From NCBI RefSeq assembly GCF_001439815.1, contig NZ_JYLM01000012.1:62001-126000 (forward strand): a stretch of 64,000 bases of DNA. Reading direction: 5' to 3'. Position 1 is the stretch's first letter. Each line of letters begins with the position of its first letter. The notes beneath the pieces were generated by a model, which was not told the DNA's origin, did not search any database, and worked only from the letters and a program-made list of their open reading frames with translations. This document shows positions 15,638 through 25,324 of this stretch, in pieces. The translations under genes were made by a program, and so were the position numbers. This stretch comes from Pseudomonas orientalis. Its GTDB lineage: Bacteria; Pseudomonadota; Gammaproteobacteria; Pseudomonadales; Pseudomonadaceae.

Positions 15638-16530
15638 ACAGGTTGGCGCGCCAGCTCAGCCTTGAGCCACTGCGCCAATTGCCCTGCGCGCCCATCCGCG
15701 GCGCGCTTGGGTAGCCACAACGCCAGGTGCGCCGGGGTTTCACTGAACCCCCACGGCGCCACCAGGCGACCCGCTCGCAGGTCCTCTGCCACCAGCGGTT
15801 CCGGCGCGATGGCCACTCCCAACCCTGCCACCGCCGCTTCCAACAAATAATACAAATGCTCAAAACCCTGGCCGAGTTTCAGCGCGCCGGGCTCGATCCC
15901 GTGTTGCTGCGCCCAGCTGGGCCAGGCCTGCGGGCGCGATGTGGTGTGCAGCAGGGGTTCGCCCCGCAGCGCCTGGGCGGGTGCCTGGCGAAGGCGCTCA
16001 TAACCGGCGAAGCGGGGACTCATGACCGCGCCGATGCGCTCGCTGGCCAGCTCATACACTTGCATGTCCGCCGGCCACGGTGGCTCGGCGAATACCAGCA
16101 AGGCATCCAGGCCGGGGCGCCTGGGGTCGAGATCGCCATCACCCGCCGACAGGTGCAAACGCAAGTCCGGCAAGTCGGCATTCAAGCGTCCCAGGCGCGG
16201 TATCAACCAGCGGGCCAGCAAGCTGCCCGAGCAGCCCAGTACAAACGGTGCATCGGCGCCGCGCTGGGTGAGTTCGGCGCACACATCGCGCAGACGCTCG
16301 AACGCCTCGGCGCTGGCATCGCGCAACCTTGCCCCGGCATCTGTGAGTTTAAGGCCGCGCCCGTCCTTGACGAAAAGGCTGACACCCAAGTGTTCTTCAA
16401 GTACTTTCAACTGGCGACTGACCGCGCCATGGGTGACATGCAATTGCTCTGCAGCCTGACTGACGCTGCTGAGGCGGGCGGTGGCTTCAAAGGCGCGCAG
16501 CGCATTGAGGGGCGGAAGATCTCGACTCAT
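15634..16530 (-). CDS. trpI: LysR-type activator of tryptophan synthase genes
   Basis: 298 residues with a LysR helix-turn-helix at the N-terminus (SVSQAAEQLHVTHGAVSRQL) and an effector domain. It is divergent from trpBA across a 110-bp gap, the classical Pseudomonas arrangement in which TrpI with indoleglycerol phosphate activates trpBA. The protein resembles GcvA-type regulators as TrpI does. Identification rests on the location as much as the sequence. Confidence 0.9.
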   Translation of the reverse strand: MSRDLPPLNALRAFEATARLSSVSQAAEQLHVTHGAVSRQLKVLEEHLGVSLFVKDGRGLKLTDAGARLRDASAEAFERLRDVCAELTQRGADAPFVLGCSGSLLARWLIPRLGRLNADLPDLRLHLSAGDGDLDPRRPGLDALLVFAEPPWPADMQVYELASERIGAVMSPRFAGYERLRQAPAQALRGEPLLHTTSRPQAWPSWAQQHGIEPGALKLGQGFEHLYYLLEAAVAGLGVAIAPEPLVAEDLRAGRLVAPWGFSETPAHLALWLPKRAADGRAGQLAQWLKAELARQPV

Positions 16531-16537
16531 TTGTGAG
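16526..16537. promoter_or_regulatory. Possible TrpI/autoregulatory palindrome at the trpI start
   Basis: CTCATTTGTGAG is an inverted repeat (CTCA/TGAG) that overlaps the trpI start codon within the divergent trpI-trpB control region. Its position suits LysR autoregulation, but the assignment is inference. A weak possible trpBA promoter, TTTTCA and TAGAGT spaced 17 bases at 16569-16597, would need an activator. Confidence 0.3.
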
Positions 16538-16640
16538 TTTTCCTGACAGGTTACGGCGATCTTATCGGTTTTCAGCCTGGGGCGGCAGGGGTAGAGTGGT
16601 CCTCATTGTTTTCCGCACCCCTTCTTTCCTGGAGCGTCCC

Positions 16641-17866
<1,226 letters not shown>

Positions 17867-17867
<1 letters not shown>

Positions 17868-18676
17868 TGAGCCGTCTGCAAACGCGCTTTGCGCAACTCA
17901 AGGAGCAGAACCGCGCCGCCCTGGTGACCTTCGTCACCGCCGGCGACCCGGGTTATGACGCCTCGCTGGCCATCCTCAAAGGCCTGCCCGCTGCCGGCGC
18001 CGACGTGATCGAGCTGGGCATGCCTTTCACCGACCCGATGGCCGACGGTCCGGCCATCCAGCTGGCCAACATCCGTGCGCTGGAAGCCAGGCAGAACCTG
18101 GCGAAAACCCTGCAGATGGTTCGCGAGTTCCGCAAAGACAACAACGACACCCCGCTGGTGTTGATGGGCTACTTCAATCCGATCCACAAATACGGCGTGC
18201 CGCAGTTCATCGCCGACGCCAAGGAAGCTGGCGTCGACGGTCTGATCGTGGTCGACATGCCGCCCGAGCACAATGGCGAACTGTGCGATCCGGCCCAGGC
18301 CGCTGGCATCGACTTTATCCGCCTGACCACGCCAACGACCGATGACGTACGCTTGCCGACCGTGCTCAACGGCAGCTCCGGCTTTGTGTACTACGTGTCG
18401 GTAGCGGGCGTGACCGGTGCCGGCGCGGCGACCCTTGAGCACGTCGAGGAAGCCGTGAAGCGCCTGCGTCGCCATACCGACCTGCCGATCAGCATCGGCT
18501 TCGGTATCCGTACACCGGAGCAAGCGGCGGCCATCGCGCGCCTGGCGGACGGGGTCGTGGTGGGTTCTGCGCTGATCGATCACATCGCCAGCGCCGGCAG
18601 CGACCAGCAGGCGATCGATGGCGTATTGAGCCATTGCGCGGCGCTGTCCGAAGGCGTGCGCAACGCGCGTCGATAA
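17867..18676 (+). CDS. trpA: tryptophan synthase alpha chain
   Basis: 269 residues. The catalytic residues are Glu49 (DVIELGMPF) and Asp60 (DPMADGP), as in the E. coli enzyme, and the barrel phosphate site (GFGIRTPEQA) is intact. It cleaves indoleglycerol phosphate to indole, which is channelled to TrpB. Last gene of the trpBA operon, followed by a strong hairpin. Confidence 0.97.
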
Positions 18677-18703
18677 GCGCGCCTGTCTGGATTCTTGCGC
18701 TAG

Positions 18704-18736
18704 GCTTGTGGGGTGACATGCAGTCACCCCACAAGC
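18704..18736 (+). terminator. Terminator-like hairpin after trpA
   Basis: A perfect 14-bp stem, GCTTGTGGGGTGAC paired with its complement, around the loop ATGCA. There is no U-run directly after it, so efficiency as an intrinsic terminator is uncertain. Confidence 0.65.
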
Positions 18737-18846
18737 ACTTCATGCCTCTTGTCGTCTAACTGCCTCTGCAAGCCCCCGCAGTTCTTGCCATCCGGTCGTT
18801 AAGTTAGCTGCATCAGAAGTCATCTTTGGCTCTTAAGGAGTACATC

Positions 18847-20496
18847 ATGGCATTTGATCTCATTACGTCTTCAGACTCCCGTCACTCCACCTTGCAGAAA
18901 GGCTTCAACCTGCGCTGGCCGTTGGGCAACGTGCAGGGCGAGTCGTCGTCCAACGGCGCGAGTCGCATCTACCTCTGCCACAGTCCCCAGGACATCATCG
19001 ACGCCGCCGCCGAGGCGCTGGCGCTGACCAATGGCCGGATAACAGTACGCAGCGGCGGTCACTGCTATGAAGGTTTCGTCTCAAACAAGATGCCCAATAG
19101 CACCGAGACGCTTTCGATTCTGGATATCAGCCAACTCAACCAAGTGGTTTATGACGTCAGCGGGCAAATCGCCTCGCAACTGGTGCCTGGCTCATCTCAT
19201 CGCTACAGCTTTCGCCTGGGGGCGGGCGGACAGAACTGGGACGCCTACGTGGCGCTGTACAAATTGGCCAACAAAAGCCTGCCCGGCGGTTCGTGTTACT
19301 CGGTCGGGCTGGGCGGCCATATTTGCGGGGGCGGCTACGGGTTGCTGTCACGCAAGGATGGCCTGGTATGTGACTGGCTGAGCGGCGTCGATATGCTGGT
19401 ACCAAACGCCCAGCGCAACGGCCTGATACCTGTGCATGTAGCGCGCAACAGCACCGATCAGGACGAGTTGGATCTGTTTGCCGCGTGTTGCGGCGCAGGA
19501 GGTGGACAGTTCGGGATTATCACCAGCTACTACTTCGACAGTTTGCCGGACGCGCCCACTGAGGTGTTGTGGCTGGTGATGGAATGGGACTGGTCTCAGT
19601 TGACCAAGCTTGCGCTCGACAAGCTGCTGACGGCCTATCAGGAGTGGTTTGCCCGCAACCAGACCAACCGAGACACCTGGGGCCTCGCCACCAAACTGGA
19701 GATGCGCCACCGGAACACCGGGAACGTCACCTTGGACGTCCATTATGTGGACAAGGAGGGAGGGCTACAGGATCGGGCAGCCTTCGATGACTTCGTGACG
19801 ACCATGCTGACCGCCATAGGCATTCCCGCTACCGAATGCCTCAGCCAATCACCCATGATCCATCTGCCACGCAGTAACCCCGCCGGCCGTACGATCAATT
19901 CACTGGCATCGGCCCTGGCAGCCACGCGCCGAATGGATTGGCTGCATTGCCAGCAAACACTCAACGGTTCAGGGCCAAACCAACGTGGCCGGTATAAATC
20001 GGCTTACCAGAAGGGCAGGTTTACGCCAACGGTGCTACAAGCGATCTGGGACACGCTGACGTTGGATGATCCGAAAAAATACCTGACTCAAAGCCTGATC
20101 CAGATCCAGTCCTTTGGCGGGCAGATCAATGAGGCTAGCCAGGCGATACGTGGGCAATCATCGGTCTCACAGCGTTCGTCGTACCTGAAGTGGCAACCAC
20201 AATGCTATTGGCGTGATGAAAGCGCCGCTTCGGATCAAGCTCACGCGGATTGGATTCGAGGGTTGTTTTTCGCCGCCTTCGCCAGCGGTGTTCCGCTCAA
20301 CAATGAGTTTGAGGGCTGCTACATCAACTACCCTGACCGCGACATGCTGTTCCGTCGTGGCAACCCGAGCCTTGGGCCCAACTCGCAGTGGTACGAGATC
20401 TTCTTCCCTGACGCCACGATCGAAACCCGCTTGCGCAAAACCAAACAACGCTGGGACCCACTGAATGTGTTCCATAACGAAATGTCGGTGCCCTAA
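18847..20496 (+). CDS. FAD-linked oxidoreductase of the berberine-bridge type
   Basis: 549 residues, starting seven bases after GGAG. The FAD_binding_4 domain and a C-terminal BBE domain (ending WDPLNVFHNEMSVP) are present. Two attachment residues for bicovalent FAD are visible: His72 in RSGGHCYEGF and Cys150 in GGSCYSVGLGGHICGGGYG, the pattern of berberine bridge enzyme and glucooligosaccharide oxidase. No signal peptide, so it appears cytoplasmic. Family members oxidise sugars, alkaloids or aromatic alcohols; the substrate here is unknown. It stands alone between trpA and a sugar-acid operon and has lower GC and looser codon use than its neighbours, suggesting acquisition. Confidence 0.85.
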   Translation: MAFDLITSSDSRHSTLQKGFNLRWPLGNVQGESSSNGASRIYLCHSPQDIIDAAAEALALTNGRITVRSGGHCYEGFVSNKMPNSTETLSILDISQLNQVVYDVSGQIASQLVPGSSHRYSFRLGAGGQNWDAYVALYKLANKSLPGGSCYSVGLGGHICGGGYGLLSRKDGLVCDWLSGVDMLVPNAQRNGLIPVHVARNSTDQDELDLFAACCGAGGGQFGIITSYYFDSLPDAPTEVLWLVMEWDWSQLTKLALDKLLTAYQEWFARNQTNRDTWGLATKLEMRHRNTGNVTLDVHYVDKEGGLQDRAAFDDFVTTMLTAIGIPATECLSQSPMIHLPRSNPAGRTINSLASALAATRRMDWLHCQQTLNGSGPNQRGRYKSAYQKGRFTPTVLQAIWDTLTLDDPKKYLTQSLIQIQSFGGQINEASQAIRGQSSVSQRSSYLKWQPQCYWRDESAASDQAHADWIRGLFFAAFASGVPLNNEFEGCYINYPDRDMLFRRGNPSLGPNSQWYEIFFPDATIETRLRKTKQRWDPLNVFHNEMSVP

Positions 20497-20507
20497 ACCG
20501 ACGGTGA

Positions 20508-20529
20508 CGGGCGACCGCAAGGTCGCCCG
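20508..20529. terminator. Hairpin between convergent genes
   Basis: CGGGCGACC-GCAA-GGTCGCCCG is a nine-base-pair GC stem with a stable GCAA tetraloop, placed between the stop codons of the flavoprotein and the sugar-acid transporter. There is no U-run on either side. Confidence 0.6.
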
Positions 20530-20535
20530 CACTGC

Positions 20536-21840
20536 TTACAACTCGATCCGCTCGACCTTGCCCACCAGCAACACGTAGGAAAGTGCCCCCAGCAACGCCA
20601 GCACCGCGATATAGGTAATCGCCGGCGCGAACGAATCACCGCTGGCGAGAAAACCGATCACGATCGGCGTGGCAATGGCCGACAGGTTGCCGATGAAGTT
20701 GAACACGCCACCGGTCAGCCCCAGCAGGCGTGCGGGCGCAAGCGTGGACACCAGTGACCAGGTGATCGACGCCAGGCCGTTGCCGAAGAATGCTACCGCC
20801 AGGAATGCAATCACCCAGGCGGTGGAATCGACGTAGTTGGCGCCGATGATCGCGGTGGAAATCAGCAGCCCGCCGATGATCGGCAACTTGCGCGCAAAGC
20901 CTACCGACGCGCCGCGGCGAATCAGCCAGTCGGAAAAAATCCCGGAGCACAGCACACCGACGAACGCCGCCAGGAACGGCAGTGAAGCGAGCAGACCGGA
21001 TTTGATGAAGTCCATGCCGCGATACTTCACCAGGTAGGTCGGGAACCAGGTCAGGAAGAACCACAGCGTGGAATTCAGGCAGAACTGCCCCAGGTAGATG
21101 CCCCACAGCTTGCGCTTGCTCAGCACAATGCCCAGGTCAACCCAACTGAACGGCGCCTTGACGGCCTTTTCCTGCATATCCACCAGGCCGCCGCCCTCAC
21201 GGATCAACTGGATTTCCGCCGCATTGGCGCCTTTGAAGTCCTTGGGCTCACGGTACACCGCGTACCAGATCAGCGCCCACAAAATGCCGACGCCACCGGT
21301 GGCGACGAACACCATGTGCCAGCCGAATGCGTGCTGCAGCCAGGCCAGCACAGGGGTGAGAAACGCCAGCCCGACAAACTGTCCGGAGGTGTAGACGCCA
21401 ATCGCCGTGGCGCGCTCGCGTTCGGGAAACCAGGTGGTCACCACCCGGCTGTTGATCGGATAGGCCGGGGCTTCCAGGGCGCCGACCGCCATGCGCAGCA
21501 CGAACAACGCGATAAAGCTTGCGGCAAAGCCGAGCATGACGGTGGCGATGGACCACAGCAGCAGGGCGGCGGTGTAGAGAATGCGCGGGGGCACGCGGTC
21601 AACCAGCCAGCCGCCAGGGATCTGCATCGCAGCGTAGGTCCAGCCGAACGCCGAGAAAATCAGCCCGACATGGACCGGGTCGATACCCAGCTCGCTGGTC
21701 AGCGCGGGAGCGGCAATCGACAGGTTGCTGCGGTCGAGGTAGTTGATTACCACGGTGATGAACAGCAGCACCATGATGAAGAAGCGCTTTCGGCTAGGCG
21801 TGACTAAAGAAGCCTGTCCGGTAAGGGATTCAGGGTGCAT
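20536..21840 (-). CDS. MFS transporter, probable galactonate permease
   Basis: 434 residues with about 12 membrane helices; the anion:cation symporter (ACS) subfamily is indicated by VVINYLDRSNLSIAAPAL and by GWTYAAMQIPGGWLVDR. It lies downstream of dgoD in the same direction, so it probably brings D-galactonate or a related sugar acid across the inner membrane by proton symport. E. coli has its galactonate transporter DgoT in the same operon, which supports the call. The 184-bp gap to dgoD contains a REPIN, so separate or reduced expression is possible. Confidence 0.82.
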   Translation of the reverse strand: MHPESLTGQASLVTPSRKRFFIMVLLFITVVINYLDRSNLSIAAPALTSELGIDPVHVGLIFSAFGWTYAAMQIPGGWLVDRVPPRILYTAALLLWSIATVMLGFAASFIALFVLRMAVGALEAPAYPINSRVVTTWFPERERATAIGVYTSGQFVGLAFLTPVLAWLQHAFGWHMVFVATGGVGILWALIWYAVYREPKDFKGANAAEIQLIREGGGLVDMQEKAVKAPFSWVDLGIVLSKRKLWGIYLGQFCLNSTLWFFLTWFPTYLVKYRGMDFIKSGLLASLPFLAAFVGVLCSGIFSDWLIRRGASVGFARKLPIIGGLLISTAIIGANYVDSTAWVIAFLAVAFFGNGLASITWSLVSTLAPARLLGLTGGVFNFIGNLSAIATPIVIGFLASGDSFAPAITYIAVLALLGALSYVLLVGKVERIEL

Positions 21841-21908
21841 GGGGAAGTGCCTCTTCTTGTGTTTATTGAGGTCTGAAAAACTGAGCTGACTGAAGAAACC
21901 GGATCAAC

Positions 21909-21996
21909 TGTGGGAGGGGGCTTGCCCCCGATGGCGGTGAAACAGCCAGTGCATCAGTGGATGACACACCGCAATCGGGGGCAAGCCCCTCCCACA
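21909..21996. repeat. REPIN inside the galactonate operon
   Basis: Inverted REP pair between the transporter and dgoD: left arm TGTGGGAGGGGGCTTGCCCC, right arm ATCGGGGGCAAGCCCCTCCC. Its position within an apparent transcription unit means it could lower expression of the transporter or protect the upstream messenger. Confidence 0.83.
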
Positions 21997-22024
21997 TTTT
22001 TGACCACATTTCAGGCAGTCAAAA

Positions 22025-23173
22025 TCACCATTCGGCAAAACTGCCATCGGCATGGCGCCAGATCGGGTTGCGCCAGCGATGGCCGATGGCCGCGCGCTCA
22101 ACCACGTATTCCTCGTTGATCTCGATGCCCAGGCCCGGCCCGTTGGGGATCTTCACAAAGCCTTGGTCATAATCGAACACGCCCGGGTCGCGCACGTAGT
22201 CGAGCAGGTCGTTGCTCTCGTTGTAGTGAATGCCCAGGCTCTGTTCCTGGATAAACGCGTTGTAGCACACCGCATCCAATTGCAGGCAGGCCGCCAGGGC
22301 AATCGGGCCCAGCGGGCAGTGCAGGGCCAGGGCGACGTCGTAGGCTTCGGCCATGTTGGCGATCTTGCGGGTTTCGGTGATGCCGCCGGCGTGGGACGCA
22401 TCCGGCTGAATGATGTCGACGTAGCCTTCACTGAGTACACGCTTGAAGTCCCAGCGCGAGAACAGGCGCTCGCCCAGGGCAATCGGGGTGCTGGTCAATG
22501 GTGCCAGTTCCTTGAGGGCCTCGTAGTTTTCACTGAGCACCGGTTCTTCGATGAACATCAGCTTGTACGGGTCCAGCTCCTTCATCAGCACCTTGGCCAT
22601 GGGCTTGTGCACGCGGCCATGAAAGTCGACGCCGATGCCGACGTTGGGGCCGACCGCGTCGCGTACGGCAGCGACATTGGCCAGCGCCAGGTCGACTTTT
22701 TCGAAGCTGTCGACGAACTGCAGCTCTTCGGTACCGTTCATTTTCACCGCAGTGAAGCCACGGGCCACCGCCTCTTTGGCGGCGCGCGCGGTGTCGGCGG
22801 GACGGTCACCACCAATCCACGAATACACGCGGATCTTGTCACGCACCTGGCCGCCCAGCAGATCGCTGACGGACACGCCCAGGGCCTTGCCCTTGATGTC
22901 CCACAACGCCTGATCGATACCGGCGAGGGCGCTCATGTGCACAGCACCACCGCGGTAGAAGCCGCCACGGTAGAGCACGGTCCAGATGTCTTCGATATTG
23001 CGTGGGTCTTTACCGATCAGGTAATCGGACAATTCTTCGACGGCAGCCGCCACGGTGTGGGCGCGCCCTTCAACCACGGGCTCACCCCAGCCGGTGACGC
23101 CCTGGTCGGTTTCGACCTTGAGGAAGCACCAGCGCGGCGGGACGATGAAGGTCGTCAGTTTGGTGATTTTCAT
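22025..23173 (-). CDS. dgoD: D-galactonate dehydratase
   Basis: 382 residues of the enolase superfamily (mandelate racemase group). Metal-binding and catalytic landmarks are visible: GVDFHGRVH, FIEEPVL, ALGER and the HCPLGPIALAA stretch. It dehydrates D-galactonate to 2-keto-3-deoxygalactonate. Length equals that of E. coli DgoD (382). Third gene of the dgoK-dgoA-dgoD order, 48 bases after dgoA. Confidence 0.94.
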   Translation of the reverse strand: MKITKLTTFIVPPRWCFLKVETDQGVTGWGEPVVEGRAHTVAAAVEELSDYLIGKDPRNIEDIWTVLYRGGFYRGGAVHMSALAGIDQALWDIKGKALGVSVSDLLGGQVRDKIRVYSWIGGDRPADTARAAKEAVARGFTAVKMNGTEELQFVDSFEKVDLALANVAAVRDAVGPNVGIGVDFHGRVHKPMAKVLMKELDPYKLMFIEEPVLSENYEALKELAPLTSTPIALGERLFSRWDFKRVLSEGYVDIIQPDASHAGGITETRKIANMAEAYDVALALHCPLGPIALAACLQLDAVCYNAFIQEQSLGIHYNESNDLLDYVRDPGVFDYDQGFVKIPNGPGLGIEINEEYVVERAAIGHRWRNPIWRHADGSFAEW

Positions 23174-23221
23174 CTGTTGTCTCTCTTATAGATGCAGCGC
23201 CAGCAGGCGCGGAACTTGAAA

Positions 23222-23842
23222 TCAGCCCAGGGCTTTCCAGGCCGCGACATAAGCCTGGGCGCGGCTCGCAACCTGCTCGACGGTCATCCCCGGTTTGAAC
23301 AATCCGGAGCCCAGCCCGAAGCCTTTGGCACCGGCGTCGGTAAACACTTGCATGTTGTCCGGGGTGATACCGCCCACCGGCAGCAGCAACGTGCCCGCCG
23401 GCAATACCGCAAGCCAGGCCTTGATCACCGCCGGGGCCATTTGCTCGGCCGGGAACAGTTTCAATACGTCGGCGCCTTCGGCCAGTGCGGCAAAGGCTTC
23501 GGTCGGCGTGGCGACGCCCGGCGACAGATACAAGCCCGCCGCTTTGGCCGCCCGCAATACTTTGGCATCGCTGTGGGGCATCACGATCACCTGACCGCCG
23601 GCGGCCTTGACCTGCTCGACCTGCTCGGGCGTGAGCACCGTACCGGCACCGATCAGGCAATCGGCGGGCAAGCTGTCGCGCAGGGTGCGGATGCTGGTGT
23701 AAGGGTCCGGCGAGTTGAGCGGCACTTCGATCACGCGAAAACCGGCCTGGTACAGCGCCTGGCCGACGGCTTCGGCTTCGTCCGGGCGCACACCGCGCAG
23801 GATCGCGATCAAACCGTTTTGTGCGAGTGCTGTTTTGAGCAT
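23222..23842 (-). CDS. dgoA: 2-dehydro-3-deoxy-6-phosphogalactonate aldolase
   Basis: 206 residues, a KDPG/KDPGal-type class I aldolase: LIAILRGVRPDEA at the N-terminus, IGAGTVLTPEQV and the barrel C-terminus FGLGSGLFKPG. It splits KDPGal into pyruvate and glyceraldehyde 3-phosphate. One base separates it from the dgoK stop. KDPG aldolases of the Entner-Doudoroff pathway are close relatives, but the operon makes KDPGal the likely substrate. Confidence 0.92.
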   Translation of the reverse strand: MLKTALAQNGLIAILRGVRPDEAEAVGQALYQAGFRVIEVPLNSPDPYTSIRTLRDSLPADCLIGAGTVLTPEQVEQVKAAGGQVIVMPHSDAKVLRAAKAAGLYLSPGVATPTEAFAALAEGADVLKLFPAEQMAPAVIKAWLAVLPAGTLLLPVGGITPDNMQVFTDAGAKGFGLGSGLFKPGMTVEQVASRAQAYVAAWKALG

Positions 23843-23843
23843 G

Positions 23844-24803
23844 TCAGGCCTCCGTTACAGGTTGAGTGAGCCCGGCCGCCACGGCCAGCTGCCACAAACC
23901 GCGCTCGCTGGCTGCCTGCGCCAGGCTGACATCGGCGAAGCCGCACAGTGCGAGGGCGCGTTGGTAGCGGGCGCAGAGGGGGACGGCACCGACCAGGACG
24001 ATCGGCTTGGGTTTTGCGCTGTCGGGTAAACCGGCGAGTTCATGACCGATCAGCAGGCCGGACAGGTAGTCGGGCTGCTGCTCAGGCGTCAGTTGGGCGG
24101 TCAGGCCGAGTGTACGGGCACTGAACAGGGTCGAGAGCACGCCGCGCCGGCCGTCTGCCGACAGCGCGACCTGTACGCCGCGGTCAAACGCTTCGGTATG
24201 GAAATGTTCCGATGATTGCTGGGTGCGCCCCAGGATGCTGTGCTGGCTCAATACGGCGAACAGCTCACCGGTCATGAACGTGTCGAAGTGGGTGATGCAC
24301 CCCTCGACCACCTCGACCCACTTTGAATGGCTGCCCGGCAGGCCGATCAGCACGTGGGGCGCGAGCCCGTGCAGCACACCGAGCACCTGGGTTTCTTCAC
24401 CGCGCATCACATTGGGCAGGCCGCCCTGTTCAATCACGCCCGGCACGATATGCACATCGAAGCCACGCACGCTGCGCACCTTGTGCAGCGCCTGGCCCAG
24501 ACTGGCCACATCCACCGGGGTGTTGCGATAAGCCGCCTCGCTCCAACCCTGTGCGCTGCCGACCATGCCGCAGGCAATCACCGGCAGGTCGGGCTGGGCG
24601 TCGAGCCAGTCCCCACAGGCGCTGTCGAAGGCCAGCTCGAAGCCATTGCTGCAGCGCACGCCCGCAATATCACGCGGTTCGCTGGGCAAATGCATGATGC
24701 CCGACGCCAGTGAGCGTTGGTCCAGCACCACGCCGGCGGAGCCTAGTTTGTAAGCACGAAGGGAGCTGGTTCCCCAATCGAGCGCGATCAATTGCGCCTG
24801 CAT
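23844..24803 (-). CDS. dgoK: 2-dehydro-3-deoxygalactonokinase
   Basis: 319 residues of the DgoK family, with the phosphate-binding DWGTSSLRAYKL at the N-terminus and LPGSHSKWVEV mid-protein. It phosphorylates KDGal to KDPGal. First gene of the operon; the AT-rich 160-bp region upstream contains its promoter and a candidate operator. Unlike in E. coli, no dgoR regulator gene is next to it. Confidence 0.92.
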   Translation of the reverse strand: MQAQLIALDWGTSSLRAYKLGSAGVVLDQRSLASGIMHLPSEPRDIAGVRCSNGFELAFDSACGDWLDAQPDLPVIACGMVGSAQGWSEAAYRNTPVDVASLGQALHKVRSVRGFDVHIVPGVIEQGGLPNVMRGEETQVLGVLHGLAPHVLIGLPGSHSKWVEVVEGCITHFDTFMTGELFAVLSQHSILGRTQQSSEHFHTEAFDRGVQVALSADGRRGVLSTLFSARTLGLTAQLTPEQQPDYLSGLLIGHELAGLPDSAKPKPIVLVGAVPLCARYQRALALCGFADVSLAQAASERGLWQLAVAAGLTQPVTEA

Positions 24804-24870
24804 CGCTTCACCTGAAATGAGTGGGTGCTGAAAAAAGCAGATGGGCGAATATAAACCTAAGCTTTGTAAT

Positions 24871-24909
24871 ATCTCAATATATAAATATCAGTCCCATATA
24901 TTGGGAGAT
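24871..24909. promoter_or_regulatory. Candidate operator upstream of the galactonate operon
   Basis: ATCTCAATATAT and ATATATTGGGAGAT form an imperfect inverted repeat, and inside the right half TCCCATATATTGGGA is itself a perfect interrupted palindrome. This is the most AT-rich patch in this part of the window, 60-100 bases upstream of dgoK. The binding protein is unknown; GntR- or LacI-type control is a guess. Confidence 0.45.
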
Positions 24910-24967
24910 AGACGCACAAAATCTTACATCTCCTTGAGAAAATGAGCATTGCATCAATGTGAACCGG

Positions 24968-25294
24968 TTAAAAAACAGTCAAGTCCAGCTCGCGCATCGC
25001 ACCCATCCAGATCGCGTAATCGGTGTGATCCTTCAGGTCATCGCCGGTCTCGGGGTGCAGGAACACCACCAGGCCATTGCGATGCAGCGCCAGCCACGGC
25101 AGCACCACGCCAATGTATTCCGGCTCGAATGCCAACTGGCAGCTCCAGTCCGGGTGCGGGCCCACCGCACGCTCATGCACACGCCCCATGCGCAGCGGGA
25201 ACAGCGCCGCCGCGTCTTCACACAAGGTGCGTGCCTGGTCGAGGGTGTTGGCGTCGAAGTAGATATGGGCGTGATAGCCCTTGATACGTTGCAT
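24968..25294 (-). CDS. DOPA 4,5-dioxygenase-like protein
   Basis: 108 residues from the ATG reading MQRIKGYHAHIYFDANTLDQ, six bases after GGAG. It matches the DOPA 4,5-dioxygenase family (PF08883), with the histidines in GYHAHIYF, MGRVHERAVGPHP and FLHPETGDDLKDH available as metal ligands. Fungal and plant relatives cleave L-DOPA extradiolically; bacterial members are mostly untested. It is the second gene after a LysR regulator on the same strand, with a 30-base gap, so the two are probably co-transcribed. Confidence 0.82.
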   Translation of the reverse strand: MQRIKGYHAHIYFDANTLDQARTLCEDAAALFPLRMGRVHERAVGPHPDWSCQLAFEPEYIGVVLPWLALHRNGLVVFLHPETGDDLKDHTDYAIWMGAMRELDLTVF

Positions 25295-25324
25295 GACGGA
25301 CTCCGGATCCACTGTGCGCCGATC

